Below, in pieces: positions 24,345 through 35,100 of a stretch of 64,000 nucleotides of DNA; position 1 is the stretch's first letter, and the number at the start of each line of letters is the position of its first letter. This DNA is from Winogradskya humida. GTDB lineage: Bacteria > Actinomycetota > Actinomycetes > Mycobacteriales > Micromonosporaceae. Below the pieces are notes generated by a model, which searched no databases, was not told the DNA's origin, and saw nothing but the letters and a program-made list of their open reading frames with translations. Location: positions 180,017 to 244,016 of the forward strand of contig NZ_BOMN01000010.1 in NCBI RefSeq assembly GCF_016862215.1, given 5' to 3'. The position numbers and the translations under genes are program-made.

Positions 24345-26516
24345 TCAGAAGAGGTGGCCGAGGCGGAGGAAGACGGTTTCGCCGGTGGCGTCGTCGAGGG
24401 CGTCGTTGTCCGTGACGGCGTAGGTCTGGCCGTTGCCGGCGATGGCGAGACCTTCGACCTTGTCCTGGGTCCAGCCGTTGTCCGCGCGCAGGGCGGGTAG
24501 GAGGTCCTTGACCAGGTTCTTCTTGACGGCTGGGACGCCGGTCCAGGTGGACGGGACGTTGAAGCGGTAAATCTTTTTGATCGCGGCGGCGGGTCCGCGC
24601 TGGTTGTCGCGTTCGATCACGGCGAAGGTGTCACGGTCGACGGCGACCAGTTCGGACAGGCCGGTCCAGCCGGTCGGGGCGACATCCAGCGGGTACGCGA
24701 GCCACGACCACACCCCGCCCGCATAGCGACCGATGCGCGTGGTGGTCTCCCCCTTGAGCGGCCGCTGGACGGCGACCCACACGGCGTCGCCGGCGACGGC
24801 GATTCCTTCGAGCCCGTTCGTGGTGACAGCGGCGGCGACGTCGGCGGGGAGCGGGAGCTCCTGTTGGACGGCGCCGCGCGCGTTCAGGCGTACGAGCAGA
24901 TTGGGGGTTGAAGCGGAGCCCTCCACCGCGAGCCAGTAACCGTCACGCACGGCAGCGACACCCTCGGCGTCATAACCGACGGCGACGCCGTTTTTGGTCA
25001 CGGTCAGTGAACCGACGATCGATGCCGGCCGGGTGGTGACGTTCACGGTCAACAGCCGGGTCGGGGTGTACGCGCTGTCCGTCACCGACACGAGCTGCGC
25101 CGGGTGGCCGGGTACGGCGGAGAGGCCGGAGAGCGTACCGAACGGGATGGTGCGGGGTGAGGTGATCGACGGGAAGGCCCCCGCCGTGCGCCCGAAGCCG
25201 TAGATCTGCACCGTCCCGCGGATGCCGGCGTCCGGGATCTCCTCCTCGCTGGAGACGACGATCAGGTTCCGCGACGGTACGGCGACCACGCCCTCAGGCC
25301 CGTTGGTGGTCGGCAGGATCTGCTTGAACCGCGGTGACCTGGGCGAGGACACGTCATAGACCGCGGTGAAGTTGCCGCGCTCGCTGTTGACGAAGACGTA
25401 CGGGACACCGCCGAACCGCGCGAACGCCACGTTCTCCGGCTCGATGCCCTTGGCGTCGGAGCGCTTGTCCGGGTAGAGCCCGTGCTGGACGGCGAGGTGC
25501 TCGAGGGTGTTGCCGGCGTCCCAGACGACCTTGCCGCCGCGGTCGAAGATGCTCCAGCCCCGCGACCCGCCCACGTAGTCGCCCTCGTTGGCGGTCGCGA
25601 ACAAATCGTCACCGAGCCAGGTGACGCCGTCGGGCTCGCGCCGCGCGGTGATCGACCCGGTGAGTGAGATGGTGTCGTCATCCAGCGTGTCCACGCCGTT
25701 GACGGTGACCGTCCCGGCGCTGAAGTGCGCGGTGACCTTGCGCCTGGCCAGCGACACGATCGCCAGGTGGTTGTTCTCCTGGAGGCTGACCACGGCCTCG
25801 TCGCGCGAGTTGATGCTGACGTATTCGGGTTCCGGGTCGCTCGGAGCGACCTCGGCGAGGCCGGTCAGGTCGACACGGGAGACGCCCCAGGTGCGGGTGT
25901 CGACCACGGAGAGATAGCCGGCGGGTGCCTGCGGGATCTCGCCGTCGTTGACATCTTCATCGCGCTCGTTCTCGATCGCGACGGCGATGTAACGACCGCT
26001 CGGCGCGACGGCAACCGAGTCCGGCTGGCCGCCGAGGTCAAGCGACCGCACCACCGCCCGGGTGCGGTCGTCAACAACGACGAGCTTGCCGGACGGGTTC
26101 GTGAAGCTCGCGCTGGTGTTGACGCCGGCGAGCAGCAGGTGGCCGAGGTGTGCGACGGAGGTCGGCTCGCCGCCCATGGCCAGGGTGCCGGTGGGCTTCG
26201 GCTTGCCCGGGTTCGTGATGTCGAAGAACCCGAGTCGTTCACCCGGGCTGTCGGTATAGACCACGGTGCGGCCGTCCTCGGTCACCGTCGAGATCTCGGC
26301 GGCGGCTTCGTCGTCCACACTCGAATTGAGGTACGCCGGAACGGTCGCGAGCCGCCGGAACTGCTGATCGGCCGAGCCGGCAAAAGCAGCCGAGCTCGCA
26401 AGCGCAGCTGAGCTCGCAAGAGCAGCCGGGCCGGCGAACGCTGCGGGGACAGCGACCATGGCGAGGGCTGTGGTCAGCCCGAGAGCGAGGGCTTTCCGCG
26501 TACGGAAGAAGGGCAT
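24345..26516 (-). CDS. Secreted phytase/esterase-like beta-propeller protein
   Basis: 723 aa exported protein. An N-terminal signal peptide (RTRKALALGLTTALAMVAV followed by AFA) is followed by an Ala/Ser-rich spacer (about residues 27-50). The body has repeating beta-propeller-like blocks: SVAVAPSGRYIAVAIEN, VSINSRDEAVVSLQENNHLAIVSL, GVVAVPSRNLIVVSSEEE. The C-terminus, with KVEGLAIAGNGQTYAVTDND, matches the esterase-like activity of phytase family. Probably a secreted phosphoesterase or surface binding protein. Transcribed after the glycosyltransferase operon but 29 bases apart, so possibly co-transcribed. Confidence 0.82.
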   Translation of the reverse strand: MPFFRTRKALALGLTTALAMVAVPAAFAGPAALASSAALASSAAFAGSADQQFRRLATVPAYLNSSVDDEAAAEISTVTEDGRTVVYTDSPGERLGFFDITNPGKPKPTGTLAMGGEPTSVAHLGHLLLAGVNTSASFTNPSGKLVVVDDRTRAVVRSLDLGGQPDSVAVAPSGRYIAVAIENERDEDVNDGEIPQAPAGYLSVVDTRTWGVSRVDLTGLAEVAPSDPEPEYVSINSRDEAVVSLQENNHLAIVSLARRKVTAHFSAGTVTVNGVDTLDDDTISLTGSITARREPDGVTWLGDDLFATANEGDYVGGSRGWSIFDRGGKVVWDAGNTLEHLAVQHGLYPDKRSDAKGIEPENVAFARFGGVPYVFVNSERGNFTAVYDVSSPRSPRFKQILPTTNGPEGVVAVPSRNLIVVSSEEEIPDAGIRGTVQIYGFGRTAGAFPSITSPRTIPFGTLSGLSAVPGHPAQLVSVTDSAYTPTRLLTVNVTTRPASIVGSLTVTKNGVAVGYDAEGVAAVRDGYWLAVEGSASTPNLLVRLNARGAVQQELPLPADVAAAVTTNGLEGIAVAGDAVWVAVQRPLKGETTTRIGRYAGGVWSWLAYPLDVAPTGWTGLSELVAVDRDTFAVIERDNQRGPAAAIKKIYRFNVPSTWTGVPAVKKNLVKDLLPALRADNGWTQDKVEGLAIAGNGQTYAVTDNDALDDATGETVFLRLGHLF

Positions 26517-26545
26517 GGGATTTGCCTACGGCCCCAGCCGGACGC

Positions 26546-27709
26546 TCAGGTGGCGGCGGAGGAAACGCCCGGTGTCCGCACCGGAACGATCTTGCGCGGC
26601 GGGGCAGTCCCGGCCGGCGCATCGGACGAGGCCCGCGGCAGCAGGAACAGCAGCGCGACGCAGAACAGCACGTACAGATTGGCGCCGACGATGGCGAGCG
26701 GCGGCTTCGGGCCGTTCTCGTAGAGGAACGTGACGCGCGTGCAGACCAGCACGTAGAAGACCACTGCTACCCAGAAGACCCGCGGGTTGCCGCGCCGATT
26801 CTCATAACACCGGACCAGGACGGGCAGCAGCCACACGCAGTGATGCACCCACGTGACCGGGCTGATCAGGCAACCGAGGATGCCGGTGAGCGCCAGGCCG
26901 CCGAGCGCGTCGGTGCCGCGTACCCGCCAGGCCCAGACTCCGATCGCGGCGAGCACGCAGACGATCCACACCGCAGACTCGGCCGAGTCGAGTGGCAGCC
27001 GGGCCAGCATCCCGCGCAGCGACTGGTTCGAGACGTACTCCAGGTTGCCCACCCGGTTGGTGTCCCAGAGCGCGGACGTCCAGAACTCACGCGACGCATC
27101 CGGCCAGATCGCCGCGGCACCCAGCGTGGCGGCCGCGGCGGTGGCGATCGAGACGCCCGCCGCCCGCCACTGCCGCGTGACCAGCAGGTAGAGGATGAAG
27201 ACGCCGGGCGTCAGCTTGATCGCGGTGGCGAGTCCGATGCCGATGCCCGCCCAGCGCCGCCCGCGCGCGACCCCGAACAGCACGTCCCCGGCGACGAGCG
27301 CGAGCAGCAGCATGTTGACCTGACCGAAGCCGAATGTCTCGCGGACCGGTTCGAAGAGCAGGGCCAGGCAGGACGCGACGGCGAGCGGGTACCAGTCGCG
27401 GGTCCGGATGAACCACGACACGACCACGACGGTGACGATCACGGTGGCGGCGGACCCGGCGGCGGCGATGGCCCAGAGCGGGAGGTACGCCATCGGCGCC
27501 ATGACCAGTCCGGAGAACGGCGGGTACGTGAAGCCGTACACCGTGTCGCCCTTGAGGAAGTCGTAGACCAGCCCGTCGTCGCGGAACCAGTACCGCACCG
27601 CCTCCGAGTAGACCTGCGAGTCGAAGTAGAAGTGGAGGATCGCCGACCACACGAGCGACCCCGCGGCCGCGAGCGCGAGAACAACGAGCAGCAGGATCCG
27701 GCGGTTCAC
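26546..27709 (-). CDS. GT87 (DUF2029) polyprenol-phosphomannose mannosyltransferase-like
   Basis: 387 aa integral membrane glycosyltransferase of the GT-C fold with about ten helices. Seen: an N-terminal helix, then FDSQVYSEAVRYWFRDDGLVYDF with an acidic extracytoplasmic loop, YGFTYPPFSGLVMAP, GFGQVNMLLLALV and AGIGIGLATAIKLTPG. These are GT87/PimE-type signatures. Likely adds mannose to an envelope glycolipid or lipoglycan. Its ATG overlaps the preceding stop (ATGA), the last of four overlapping membrane transferase genes. Confidence 0.85.
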   Translation of the reverse strand: MNRRILLLVVLALAAAGSLVWSAILHFYFDSQVYSEAVRYWFRDDGLVYDFLKGDTVYGFTYPPFSGLVMAPMAYLPLWAIAAAGSAATVIVTVVVVSWFIRTRDWYPLAVASCLALLFEPVRETFGFGQVNMLLLALVAGDVLFGVARGRRWAGIGIGLATAIKLTPGVFILYLLVTRQWRAAGVSIATAAAATLGAAAIWPDASREFWTSALWDTNRVGNLEYVSNQSLRGMLARLPLDSAESAVWIVCVLAAIGVWAWRVRGTDALGGLALTGILGCLISPVTWVHHCVWLLPVLVRCYENRRGNPRVFWVAVVFYVLVCTRVTFLYENGPKPPLAIVGANLYVLFCVALLFLLPRASSDAPAGTAPPRKIVPVRTPGVSSAAT

Positions 27710-29163
27710 GCGGTCACCCTACGTGCGAGCCGCCGCCGCACACCGGCGACAGCCAGGACGACCAGCGCGGACGTGACAATGATCGCGCCCGGGATCCGGG
27801 TGTAGAGCGCCCAGTTGTACCCCGCCGGCGTGGTCAGGGTCGCCGCGAAGGCGCACAGTCCCAGCACGACGCGGCTCTCTTTCCTGACGGCCGCGAGCAC
27901 GGCGAGCGGCCAGGTCGCGTACCAGGGATGGAAGACCGGGGCACAGAGCACGGTCGCCGCCAGCGCGAGCCCCGCGCCGCCCAACGCCCCGCCCGCCCGA
28001 AATGTCCGCCACCACAACACGACCAGAAAGACCGCCAGCACCCCCACGCCGATCAGCCGAGTCACCGGAACCGCGTCATACCCGGTCAGCGCCTTGATCG
28101 TCAGACCCACGGCCGTCGACGGCGACCCCCACGTCACGCTGTCCCCACTACGCAGCAACCCCGCCACCCACCCGATCCCCCGCCCCGAAACCAGCGACAG
28201 CAAGGCAGTGGAAACCAGCAACCCCCCGACCACGGTCCCGGCCGTCTGCAAAAACGCCTTTCCTGTGTACGCCCGGAGCGGCGCAGCCACCAGCACAGCA
28301 AACGGGACAACCACGATGGCAGTCGCCTTCACCCCCACCGCCAACCCCAGCACCGCCCCCGCCGCAGCGAGCCGCACGAACGCCATCCCGCCAAAACCGG
28401 CCGAAGGGCTGAGGCCGGCGGAAGTGGCCGCAGCGGAAAACGGCCCGGCGACGCCCGGTGAAGCGGTCGCCGCGAGGGCGAGCCCGGCGACGATCAACCC
28501 GATCATCAAAGCGTCGTTGTGCGCACCCGACACGAGATGGACCAGCACGAGCGGGCACGCGAGCACCACCCACACCGCCCTGGCCGGATCGATGCCGCAC
28601 CGCCGCGCCAGCACCGGAACCCCGGCGGCGACCAGCGCCAGCCCGGCCAGCGCCACCACCCGCAGCCCCGCGATCACCCCGCCGAGCGAATCCCCGGCGA
28701 CCCGCACCACCCCGGCCGCGAGCAGCAGGAACAGCGGACCGTACGGCGCCGGCGAGTCGACCCACGACGACGCGACGGACCCGAGCCAGGGACACCCGAA
28801 CTCCCCCACGCCCGTGGCATAGGGATCGCCACCGGCATGCTGCACATAGCCCTGGCACGCGTACGAGTAGACGTCCGCACTCCCCAGCGGCAGGAACGGC
28901 AGCACGGGCAGGAACCACAACCCCACCGTGACGAGGGCCCATCGCACGGAGGGGACGACGCTCCGCCCGTACCACCAGGCGGTGATCAGTAGAGCCGTGC
29001 CCACCACCCAGAGGATCGGCAGCAGCACCCCGCGCTGCCCGCTGAGCAGCGTGACCGGATTGATGCTGGGCACCCGCTCGAAGCCGGCCCCGCCGAGCCA
29101 CGCACTGCCCGCGGTGGCGACGCTGCCGACGAGCCCGCCCCAGCGGATGAGCCGGGGCGTCAC
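27706..29163 (-). CDS. MptA/MptB-like alpha-1,6-mannosyltransferase
   Basis: 485 aa polytopic GT-C enzyme. The diagnostic loop DVYSYACQGYVQHAGGDPY, then CPWLGSVASSWVDSPAPYGPLFLL, is that of polyprenol-phosphomannose-dependent MptA/B enzymes. Later come SGAHNDALMIGLIVAGLAL and VGVKATAIVVVPFAVL. The GTG at 29163 overlaps the preceding stop (GTGA). A longer reading of the same frame, reaching 30486, runs antiphase through the neighbouring gene and is rejected. Expected role: building or elongating a mannan core on lipoglycan. Confidence 0.85.
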   Translation of the reverse strand: MTPRLIRWGGLVGSVATAGSAWLGGAGFERVPSINPVTLLSGQRGVLLPILWVVGTALLITAWWYGRSVVPSVRWALVTVGLWFLPVLPFLPLGSADVYSYACQGYVQHAGGDPYATGVGEFGCPWLGSVASSWVDSPAPYGPLFLLLAAGVVRVAGDSLGGVIAGLRVVALAGLALVAAGVPVLARRCGIDPARAVWVVLACPLVLVHLVSGAHNDALMIGLIVAGLALAATASPGVAGPFSAAATSAGLSPSAGFGGMAFVRLAAAGAVLGLAVGVKATAIVVVPFAVLVAAPLRAYTGKAFLQTAGTVVGGLLVSTALLSLVSGRGIGWVAGLLRSGDSVTWGSPSTAVGLTIKALTGYDAVPVTRLIGVGVLAVFLVVLWWRTFRAGGALGGAGLALAATVLCAPVFHPWYATWPLAVLAAVRKESRVVLGLCAFAATLTTPAGYNWALYTRIPGAIIVTSALVVLAVAGVRRRLARRVTA

Positions 29164-30533
29164 CGGGTGACCGGCCGCAGAGAGCGCCACGCCACCCAGC
29201 CCACCAGCCCCGTGACCAGGAACGCGAGCGGCACCTGCAGCGGTTTCCACGCGCCGTCCCCGTTCGGCAGGATCAGGAACATCGACGCGATGATCACGGC
29301 GTCCAGCCAGCGCGTGCCGGCCGCGGTGACCGCCCACAGCACGAGGGTCCAGAAGAGGTACCAGGGCTGGGTGATCGGCGCGAGGAAGATGACGGCGAGG
29401 CAGGCCAGCCCGGCGCCGTGCAGGAAGTCGCCGTGGCGGTGACGCCACCAGATCACCACGAGCACGACGATGAGTACGACCAGCGCGACGGTCCGCAGGA
29501 CGGGCACCACGTCGATCCGGCCGCCGAACCACTTGGCCACGGCGTTGATCGTGATCCCGACCGCGGTGGGTGGCGACGTCCAGCTGCGGGACTCCCCCGC
29601 CCCGGACAGCGCGGTCGCCCAGCCGAAGCCGAGCCCGGAGCCGAGCGACAGGGCGACCAGCAGACCCACGGCACCGGCGATGACGGCGGCGGCCCGGCGC
29701 AGGAAGGCGAGGCTGAACTCCAGCCCCCCGGCTGCCAGCAGCACCGCGAACGGCAGCACCACCCCGAGCGTCGACTTGATCGCGATCGCCGCGCCGATCA
29801 GCGCCCCACCGGCGAGCAGCAGCCCGATCGAGGCCCTGCGGTAGATCAGCGCGAGCGCCCCGACCACCAGCGCCATCGCGAGGGTGTCGTTGTGGGCGCC
29901 GCCGATGAAGTGCACGACGACGAGCGGGCAGCACAGCACGAGCCACAACGCGCGGGTCTCGGGAACTCCCGCCCGGCGGGCGAGCGGCGGCAGGACCAGG
30001 GCAAGAGCGACAACCGCCAGCACCTCGTACGCCCGGAAGATCCCCAGCGCCACCGCCTGCGACCCGAACGACGCGGCGAGCCCCGAGAGCACGATCCACA
30101 GCGGCCCGTACGGCGTCGGCGTCGTCCGCCACACCACCGACACCGAGTCGAGCCACGGGCAGGGCTGCGCCGAGATCGAGTCGACGGACGGGTTGAAGCC
30201 GGCGTCGAAGAGCGAACCCTGACACGCGTACGCGTACACGTCGCGGCTCGCCAAAGGCGGCACGAGCAGCAGCGGCACGATCCACAGCGCGGCGGTCACG
30301 AGAATCCAGCCCCGCGACACCTCGAGCCGCCGCCCCCACCACCAGGCCAGGCACAGCGCGCTCAGCCCCGCGATCCAGAGCACCATGATCAGTACGCCGT
30401 CCGGGCCCCGCAGAATGCTCGCCACCGAAACGCCCCGGCGGATCCAGGTCGGCGCCCCGAACAGCACCGCGTCGACCGCGCAGCACAACGCCCCGAAGAA
30501 GCCGAGCCAGCGAACCCCGGCAGGGCCTCTCAC
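29160..30533 (-). CDS. MptA/MptB-like alpha-1,6-mannosyltransferase, second copy
   Basis: 457 aa, homologous to the next gene: DVYAYACQGSLFDAGFNP, CPWLDSVSVVWRTTPTPYGPL, GGAHNDTLAMALVVGALAL and AIKSTLGVVLPFAVLLA align with the equivalent blocks. Two MptA/B-type genes in a row suggest successive or alternative mannosylation steps. The start GTG at 30533 overlaps the stop of the GT39-like gene (GTGA); the long extension to 30734 lies inside that gene. Confidence 0.85.
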   Translation of the reverse strand: MRGPAGVRWLGFFGALCCAVDAVLFGAPTWIRRGVSVASILRGPDGVLIMVLWIAGLSALCLAWWWGRRLEVSRGWILVTAALWIVPLLLVPPLASRDVYAYACQGSLFDAGFNPSVDSISAQPCPWLDSVSVVWRTTPTPYGPLWIVLSGLAASFGSQAVALGIFRAYEVLAVVALALVLPPLARRAGVPETRALWLVLCCPLVVVHFIGGAHNDTLAMALVVGALALIYRRASIGLLLAGGALIGAAIAIKSTLGVVLPFAVLLAAGGLEFSLAFLRRAAAVIAGAVGLLVALSLGSGLGFGWATALSGAGESRSWTSPPTAVGITINAVAKWFGGRIDVVPVLRTVALVVLIVVLVVIWWRHRHGDFLHGAGLACLAVIFLAPITQPWYLFWTLVLWAVTAAGTRWLDAVIIASMFLILPNGDGAWKPLQVPLAFLVTGLVGWVAWRSLRPVTR

Positions 30534-32173
30534 GGGTTGGCTCTCAGGATCGGCACACCCTCGACGACCGTCTCGGCGTGGTAGTACGTCGCGAGGTCCG
30601 CCGCGATCCCGCCGCTCGGGTCGACCGCGGCGGGCGGCGTGTCGAGAAGCACGAGCGCCGGGCGCTGCGCCGAGCTCAGCATCGCGCGCAGCCGCGGCAG
30701 CGCGTCGGGGATCTTGTCGATCGGCTTGCCCCACAGGTACGGGTACGACGCCTGCCGGTCCGCCGCGAAGTACAGGTACGCCTCCGACTCGAGCACATAG
30801 ATCCGCTGCCCGGGCGTGGTCGAGGCCCGGATCACCGCCGCGATCTTGTCGTCACGAGCGGCCAGCGCGTCGTACGGAATGGTGTCCGCCCGGCGCGCCG
30901 GAGACATCGGTATCAGCGCGACGAGCCACACCAGTGTCGGCAGCACGACCACCGCGGCGAGCGCCCGCCGTGGCAGCGCCGCCGGAATCCCGATCAGCGT
31001 GGCCGCGACCAGCACCACAAGAGCGGGCAGCGGCTGAACGAAGTAGTGCGGCCAGTACGACCCGCCGAGGTTGATGCCGACGAACCCAGCGAACAGCCAC
31101 GCACCCAGCACCCACCGCCCGCCCCGGTCGAGCAACCGCCACCCGAAAACCGACAACAGCACGATCACCGTCAGATCGAGCGCGATGTCCCCCGCGTGCC
31201 GGCCGAGATCACTCAGCCGCGTCGACGTGTTCGACCCGTCCCCGCCCATGGCGGAGAGCTGATACCCGATCAGCGCGGTCCAGTAGTAGTTCCACCCCAC
31301 CGAAATGCCATGCACCACCGACGCGACCAACGGAAGCGCCGCAGTCGCCGCGAAAACGCCGGCCGCCCGCAAGTTGCGCGCAAGCACCACGATCAACGCC
31401 CCGACAACGATCCCATCGATGCCCGACTGCTTCATCGTCAGCGCCACCCCGGCCAGCAGCCCCGCCCCCGCCAGCCACCACATCGACCGCCGCAGCGCCC
31501 TCGACGGCCTCGCTCCCCTGGCCGCCCTCGCCGAACCAGCCGCCGTCGCCGCCGCAGTCGCCGCAGCCGCAGTCGCAGTCGCAGTCGCAGCTGTCGCAGT
31601 CGAAGCAGTCGCAGTCGAAGCAGCCGCCGCAGAAGCAGTCGCAGCCGCAGCCGCAGAAATCGGAGGATCCGCAGAGCCCGCAGTGGACGCGGATGCAGCA
31701 GCCGAGGAGAACGCCGGATCGGGCCGCCACCAATAAACGGCACACGCGATAGCCACCGTCGACGGGATGCCCGCGAGCAGCTCCCCGTTGAACGTCATTC
31801 CCTCAAGATGCGGCGCGATCCCCACAATCGCGTAGATCCACGCCGCCCACACCCCGGCCGCGCGCCCGATCAGCAGCCGCGCGATCACCGCCACCGCGAC
31901 CGTGATGATCGCCCCGCCGGCCACCATGCCCAGCCGGATCGCCCACCCGCCGTCGCCGATCGCGAGCAGCGCCCGATACGTCAGCAGCAACCCCTGCGGC
32001 CGATCGAGCCAGGCCGTGTCGTAGAGCCGGTCCCCCCGCGCCCACCGCTGCGCGACATACGCATAGCCGCCCTCATCCGTCGACAACCCGGTGAAGAGAA
32101 ACGGCACCCGTATCACAACAGCCACAAAAGCCGCGATAACGACCGACCAGCCGCTGGAGAAAAATCGGATCAT
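30530..32173 (-). CDS. GT39-like (ArnT/PMT-type) membrane glycosyltransferase
   Basis: 547 aa. N-terminal membrane helix, then the catalytic-loop motif STDEGGYAYVAQRWARGDRLY with an Asp-Glu pair, followed by YDTAWLDRPQGLLLTYRALL, typical of GT39 protein mannosyltransferase-like enzymes. Around residues 155-235 a long Ala/Ser/Thr-rich insertion, encoded by GCAGTC-type hexamer repeats, separates two groups of helices. The soluble C-terminus includes VLESEAYLYFAADRQASYPYLWG. The ATG overlaps the glnE stop (ATGA), so it is translationally coupled to glnE. Confidence 0.8.
   Translation of the reverse strand: MIRFFSSGWSVVIAAFVAVVIRVPFLFTGLSTDEGGYAYVAQRWARGDRLYDTAWLDRPQGLLLTYRALLAIGDGGWAIRLGMVAGGAIITVAVAVIARLLIGRAAGVWAAWIYAIVGIAPHLEGMTFNGELLAGIPSTVAIACAVYWWRPDPAFSSAAASASTAGSADPPISAAAAATASAAAASTATASTATAATATATAAAATAAATAAGSARAARGARPSRALRRSMWWLAGAGLLAGVALTMKQSGIDGIVVGALIVVLARNLRAAGVFAATAALPLVASVVHGISVGWNYYWTALIGYQLSAMGGDGSNTSTRLSDLGRHAGDIALDLTVIVLLSVFGWRLLDRGGRWVLGAWLFAGFVGINLGGSYWPHYFVQPLPALVVLVAATLIGIPAALPRRALAAVVVLPTLVWLVALIPMSPARRADTIPYDALAARDDKIAAVIRASTTPGQRIYVLESEAYLYFAADRQASYPYLWGKPIDKIPDALPRLRAMLSSAQRPALVLLDTPPAAVDPSGGIAADLATYYHAETVVEGVPILRANP
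31540..31662. repeat. Hexamer microsatellite inside the GT39-like gene
   Basis: Imperfect GCAGTC/GCAGCC/GAAGCA units encode the Ala/Ser/Thr-rich loop. Because units are multiples of three, copy-number change would alter loop length without a frameshift. Confidence 0.7.
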
Positions 32174-35100
32174 GCGTCGAGGACTCGTTCCATGGCCGCG
32201 CGGGAGCGCCGGGTCAGGCGCAGGTAGCGGTCGACGAACTCGCCCGGGTCGCCGCCGCCGAGCAGCTGGACCACGCCGGCGAGCTCCACGCCGTGCCGCG
32301 GGAGCTGGTCGGTGGGGCGGCCGCGGACCAGGGTGAGCGCGTTGCGGACCTGGGCGGCGAGGGTCCAGCCCGCTTCCATGGCCGCCGCGTCGATCTTGTC
32401 GACCAGCTTGGCCTTCGTCTCGGCCGAGAGCGCCCCGAGCGTCCGCGTGCGGCGCAGGTCGGGCACGTCGTACGCATGCCGCAGCTGAACGAGTTGCACG
32501 GCCCATTCCACGTCGGCGAGCCCGCCCCGCCCGAGCTTCGTGTGGGTGTTGGGGTCGGCGCCGCGCGGCATCCGCTCGACCTCCACCCGGGCCTTGATCC
32601 GCCGGATCTCCGTGACCTGCTCGCGGGTGAGGCCGCCGTCCGGGTAGCGCATCGTGTCGGCGAGCTGCTCGAACTCCCGGCCGAGATCCTCGTCGCCGCA
32701 GACGTAGCGGGCGCGCAGCAGCGCCTGCGACTCCCACACCTTCGACCAGCGCGCGTAGTACTGCGCGTACGCGTTGAGGCTCCGCACGAGCGGGCCCTGC
32801 CGTCCCTCGGGGCGCAGGTCGGCGTCGATGCCCAGCTCGGGGTCGGGGGCCGGGGCGCTCAGCGTGCGGCGCAGCTCCTCGGCGATCGCGTGCGCGGCCG
32901 AACTGGCCTTGCCGTCGGTCACCCCGGGCGGCGGCGCATAGACGAAGAGCACGTCGGCGTCGGAGGGGTAGCTCATCTCGTAGCCACCGAGCCGGCCCAT
33001 GCCGATCACCGCGAATCGCAGCCCCGGGATGCCGGGGTGGACCCGCCGCGCCACGTGTAGCGCCGCGGCGAGGGTCGCGTCGGTGACGTCGGAGAGGGCG
33101 ATCCCGACCTGGTGCACGTCGAGCGGATGGGCCGGGGCGACCTCGCCGGACCGGCTCAGGATGTCGGCGCAGGCGATGCGGAACAGCTCGCGGCGGCGCA
33201 TGGCCCGGACCGCGGCGATCGCCGGCATCGGATCGGTGGCGCCTTCCCGCAGGTGCCGTTCGGCGGCGGCCTGGAACCCGTCGCGCAGCGCGTCGCGGTC
33301 ACGCGGGACGAGCTCGCTGTCGTTGGCGAGCAGCCGCAGCGCTTCCGGGTCACGGGTGAGCAGGTCGGTCGCATAGCGGGAGAGGCTGAGGACCCGGGCG
33401 AGGCGGCGGGCGACCGGGCCGCCGTCGCGCAGCAGCCGCAGATACCAGGGGGTGCTGCCGAGCTTGTCGGAGACGTGCCGGTAGTTGAGCAGGCCGCGGT
33501 CGGGTTCGGGGGCGTCGGCGAACTCCTGCAGCAGCATCGGCAGCAGGGTGCGCTGGATCGCCGCCGTCCGGCTGACCCCGCCGGTGAGGGCCTGGATGTG
33601 GCGCAGCGCCGCGGCCTGGTCGGCGAAGCCCAGGATCTCGAGGCGTTTGCCGGCGGACTCCGGTGTCATCCGCAGGGCCTCGGCGGGCACCCTGGCCACC
33701 GCTTCGAGCAGCGGCTGGTAGAGCAGCTTCGCGTGCAGCCGGCGGACCTGGGCGGCGTGCCCGACCCAGTCCGAGCGGAACGCCTCGACGGCGTCGCGGC
33801 CGGGCAGCGCGCGGTAACCCAGGGCCGCGGCGAGCCAGCGGAGCGCTTTGGGCTCGTCGGGCACGGTGTGCGTACGCCGCAGATTCTGAAGTTGGAGCCG
33901 GTGCTCGATGCCCCGCAGGAAGCGGTATCCCCGCAGCAGCGTCTCACCGTCCTCCCGGCCCACATAACCGCCCGCGACCAGCGCACGCAGCGCGGGCAGC
34001 GTCCCCGGGCTGCGCAGGGTCTCGTCGATGCGGCCGTGCACGAGCTGCAGCAGCTGCACCGCGAACTCGATGTCGCGCAGGCCACCCGGACCGCGTTTGA
34101 TCTCGCGGTCGACCTCCTTGGCCGGCACGTTCTGAATGATCTTGCGGCGCATGTCCCGGACGTCGGCGACCGCCTCGGGCCGTTCGGCGGCATGCCACAC
34201 GAGCGGGGCGAGGTCGTCGATCCACTCCTGGGCGAGCCGCAGGTCACCGGCGGCCGGCCGGGCCTTGAGCAGCGCCTGGAACTCCCACGTGCGCGCCCAG
34301 CGGCGGTAATAGGCCTGGTGGCTGGCGAGCGTGCGGACCAGCGGCCCCCGGTTTCCCTCCGGGCGCAGCGCCGCGTCGACCGGCCACGCCACCTGCCCGC
34401 AGATCTCGATCAGGCGCGCCGCCACGGTGGTGCCGGCGCTGAGATCCTCGTCCCCCGCCGCCACGAAGATGACATCCACATCGGAGACATAATTGAGCTC
34501 GTTGCCCCCGCACTTGCCCATCGCGACAACAGCCAACCGCGGTTCGCTCACGCTCTCCGGCAGACCCGCCACCGCCATTTCGTACGCCGTGACGAGCGTC
34601 TCGTCCGCCAACCGCGAGAGCGCCGCCATGGTGGGCTCGAGCCCCCGCCCACCGGTCAGGTCCGCGGCGACGATCCGCAGCAGCGCCGTGCGATAGGCCG
34701 TGCGCAGCGCCGGAACGCCCAGCGCACCGGGCCCCATCGAGTCGGGAAACTCCAGGTGCCCGTCGGCGCTCGGCGCCAACCCCGTCTTACCGGTGACCAG
34801 CACCCGCCACTGATCGAGGTTGGCGACCAGGTGATCCCCGAGCGCGCTGGACGCCCCGAGCACCGACACCAGCCGTCGCCGCAACCCGACGTCGCCGTAG
34901 AGCGCGGAGAGGATCGCCGTGGCCGCCGGCTCGTCGGCCATGTACTCCCCCGGCCCCGCCGACGGCGCCTGGATCGGCCCGCCGTTGCTGCGCCGCGCGT
35001 CCCGGGTGGCCGTCTCGATCATCCGGTGCAGCTGACGCAGCGCGAGATTGGGGTCGGCCGCCCGCGACAGCGAATGGATCAGGTCACCGGCCAAGGCACT

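Noticed and set aside
27706..30486. Single 926-codon reading through two glycosyltransferase genes
   Set aside because: The upstream half is out of frame with a clear MptA/B-like gene; the real gene begins at the GTGA overlap at 29163.
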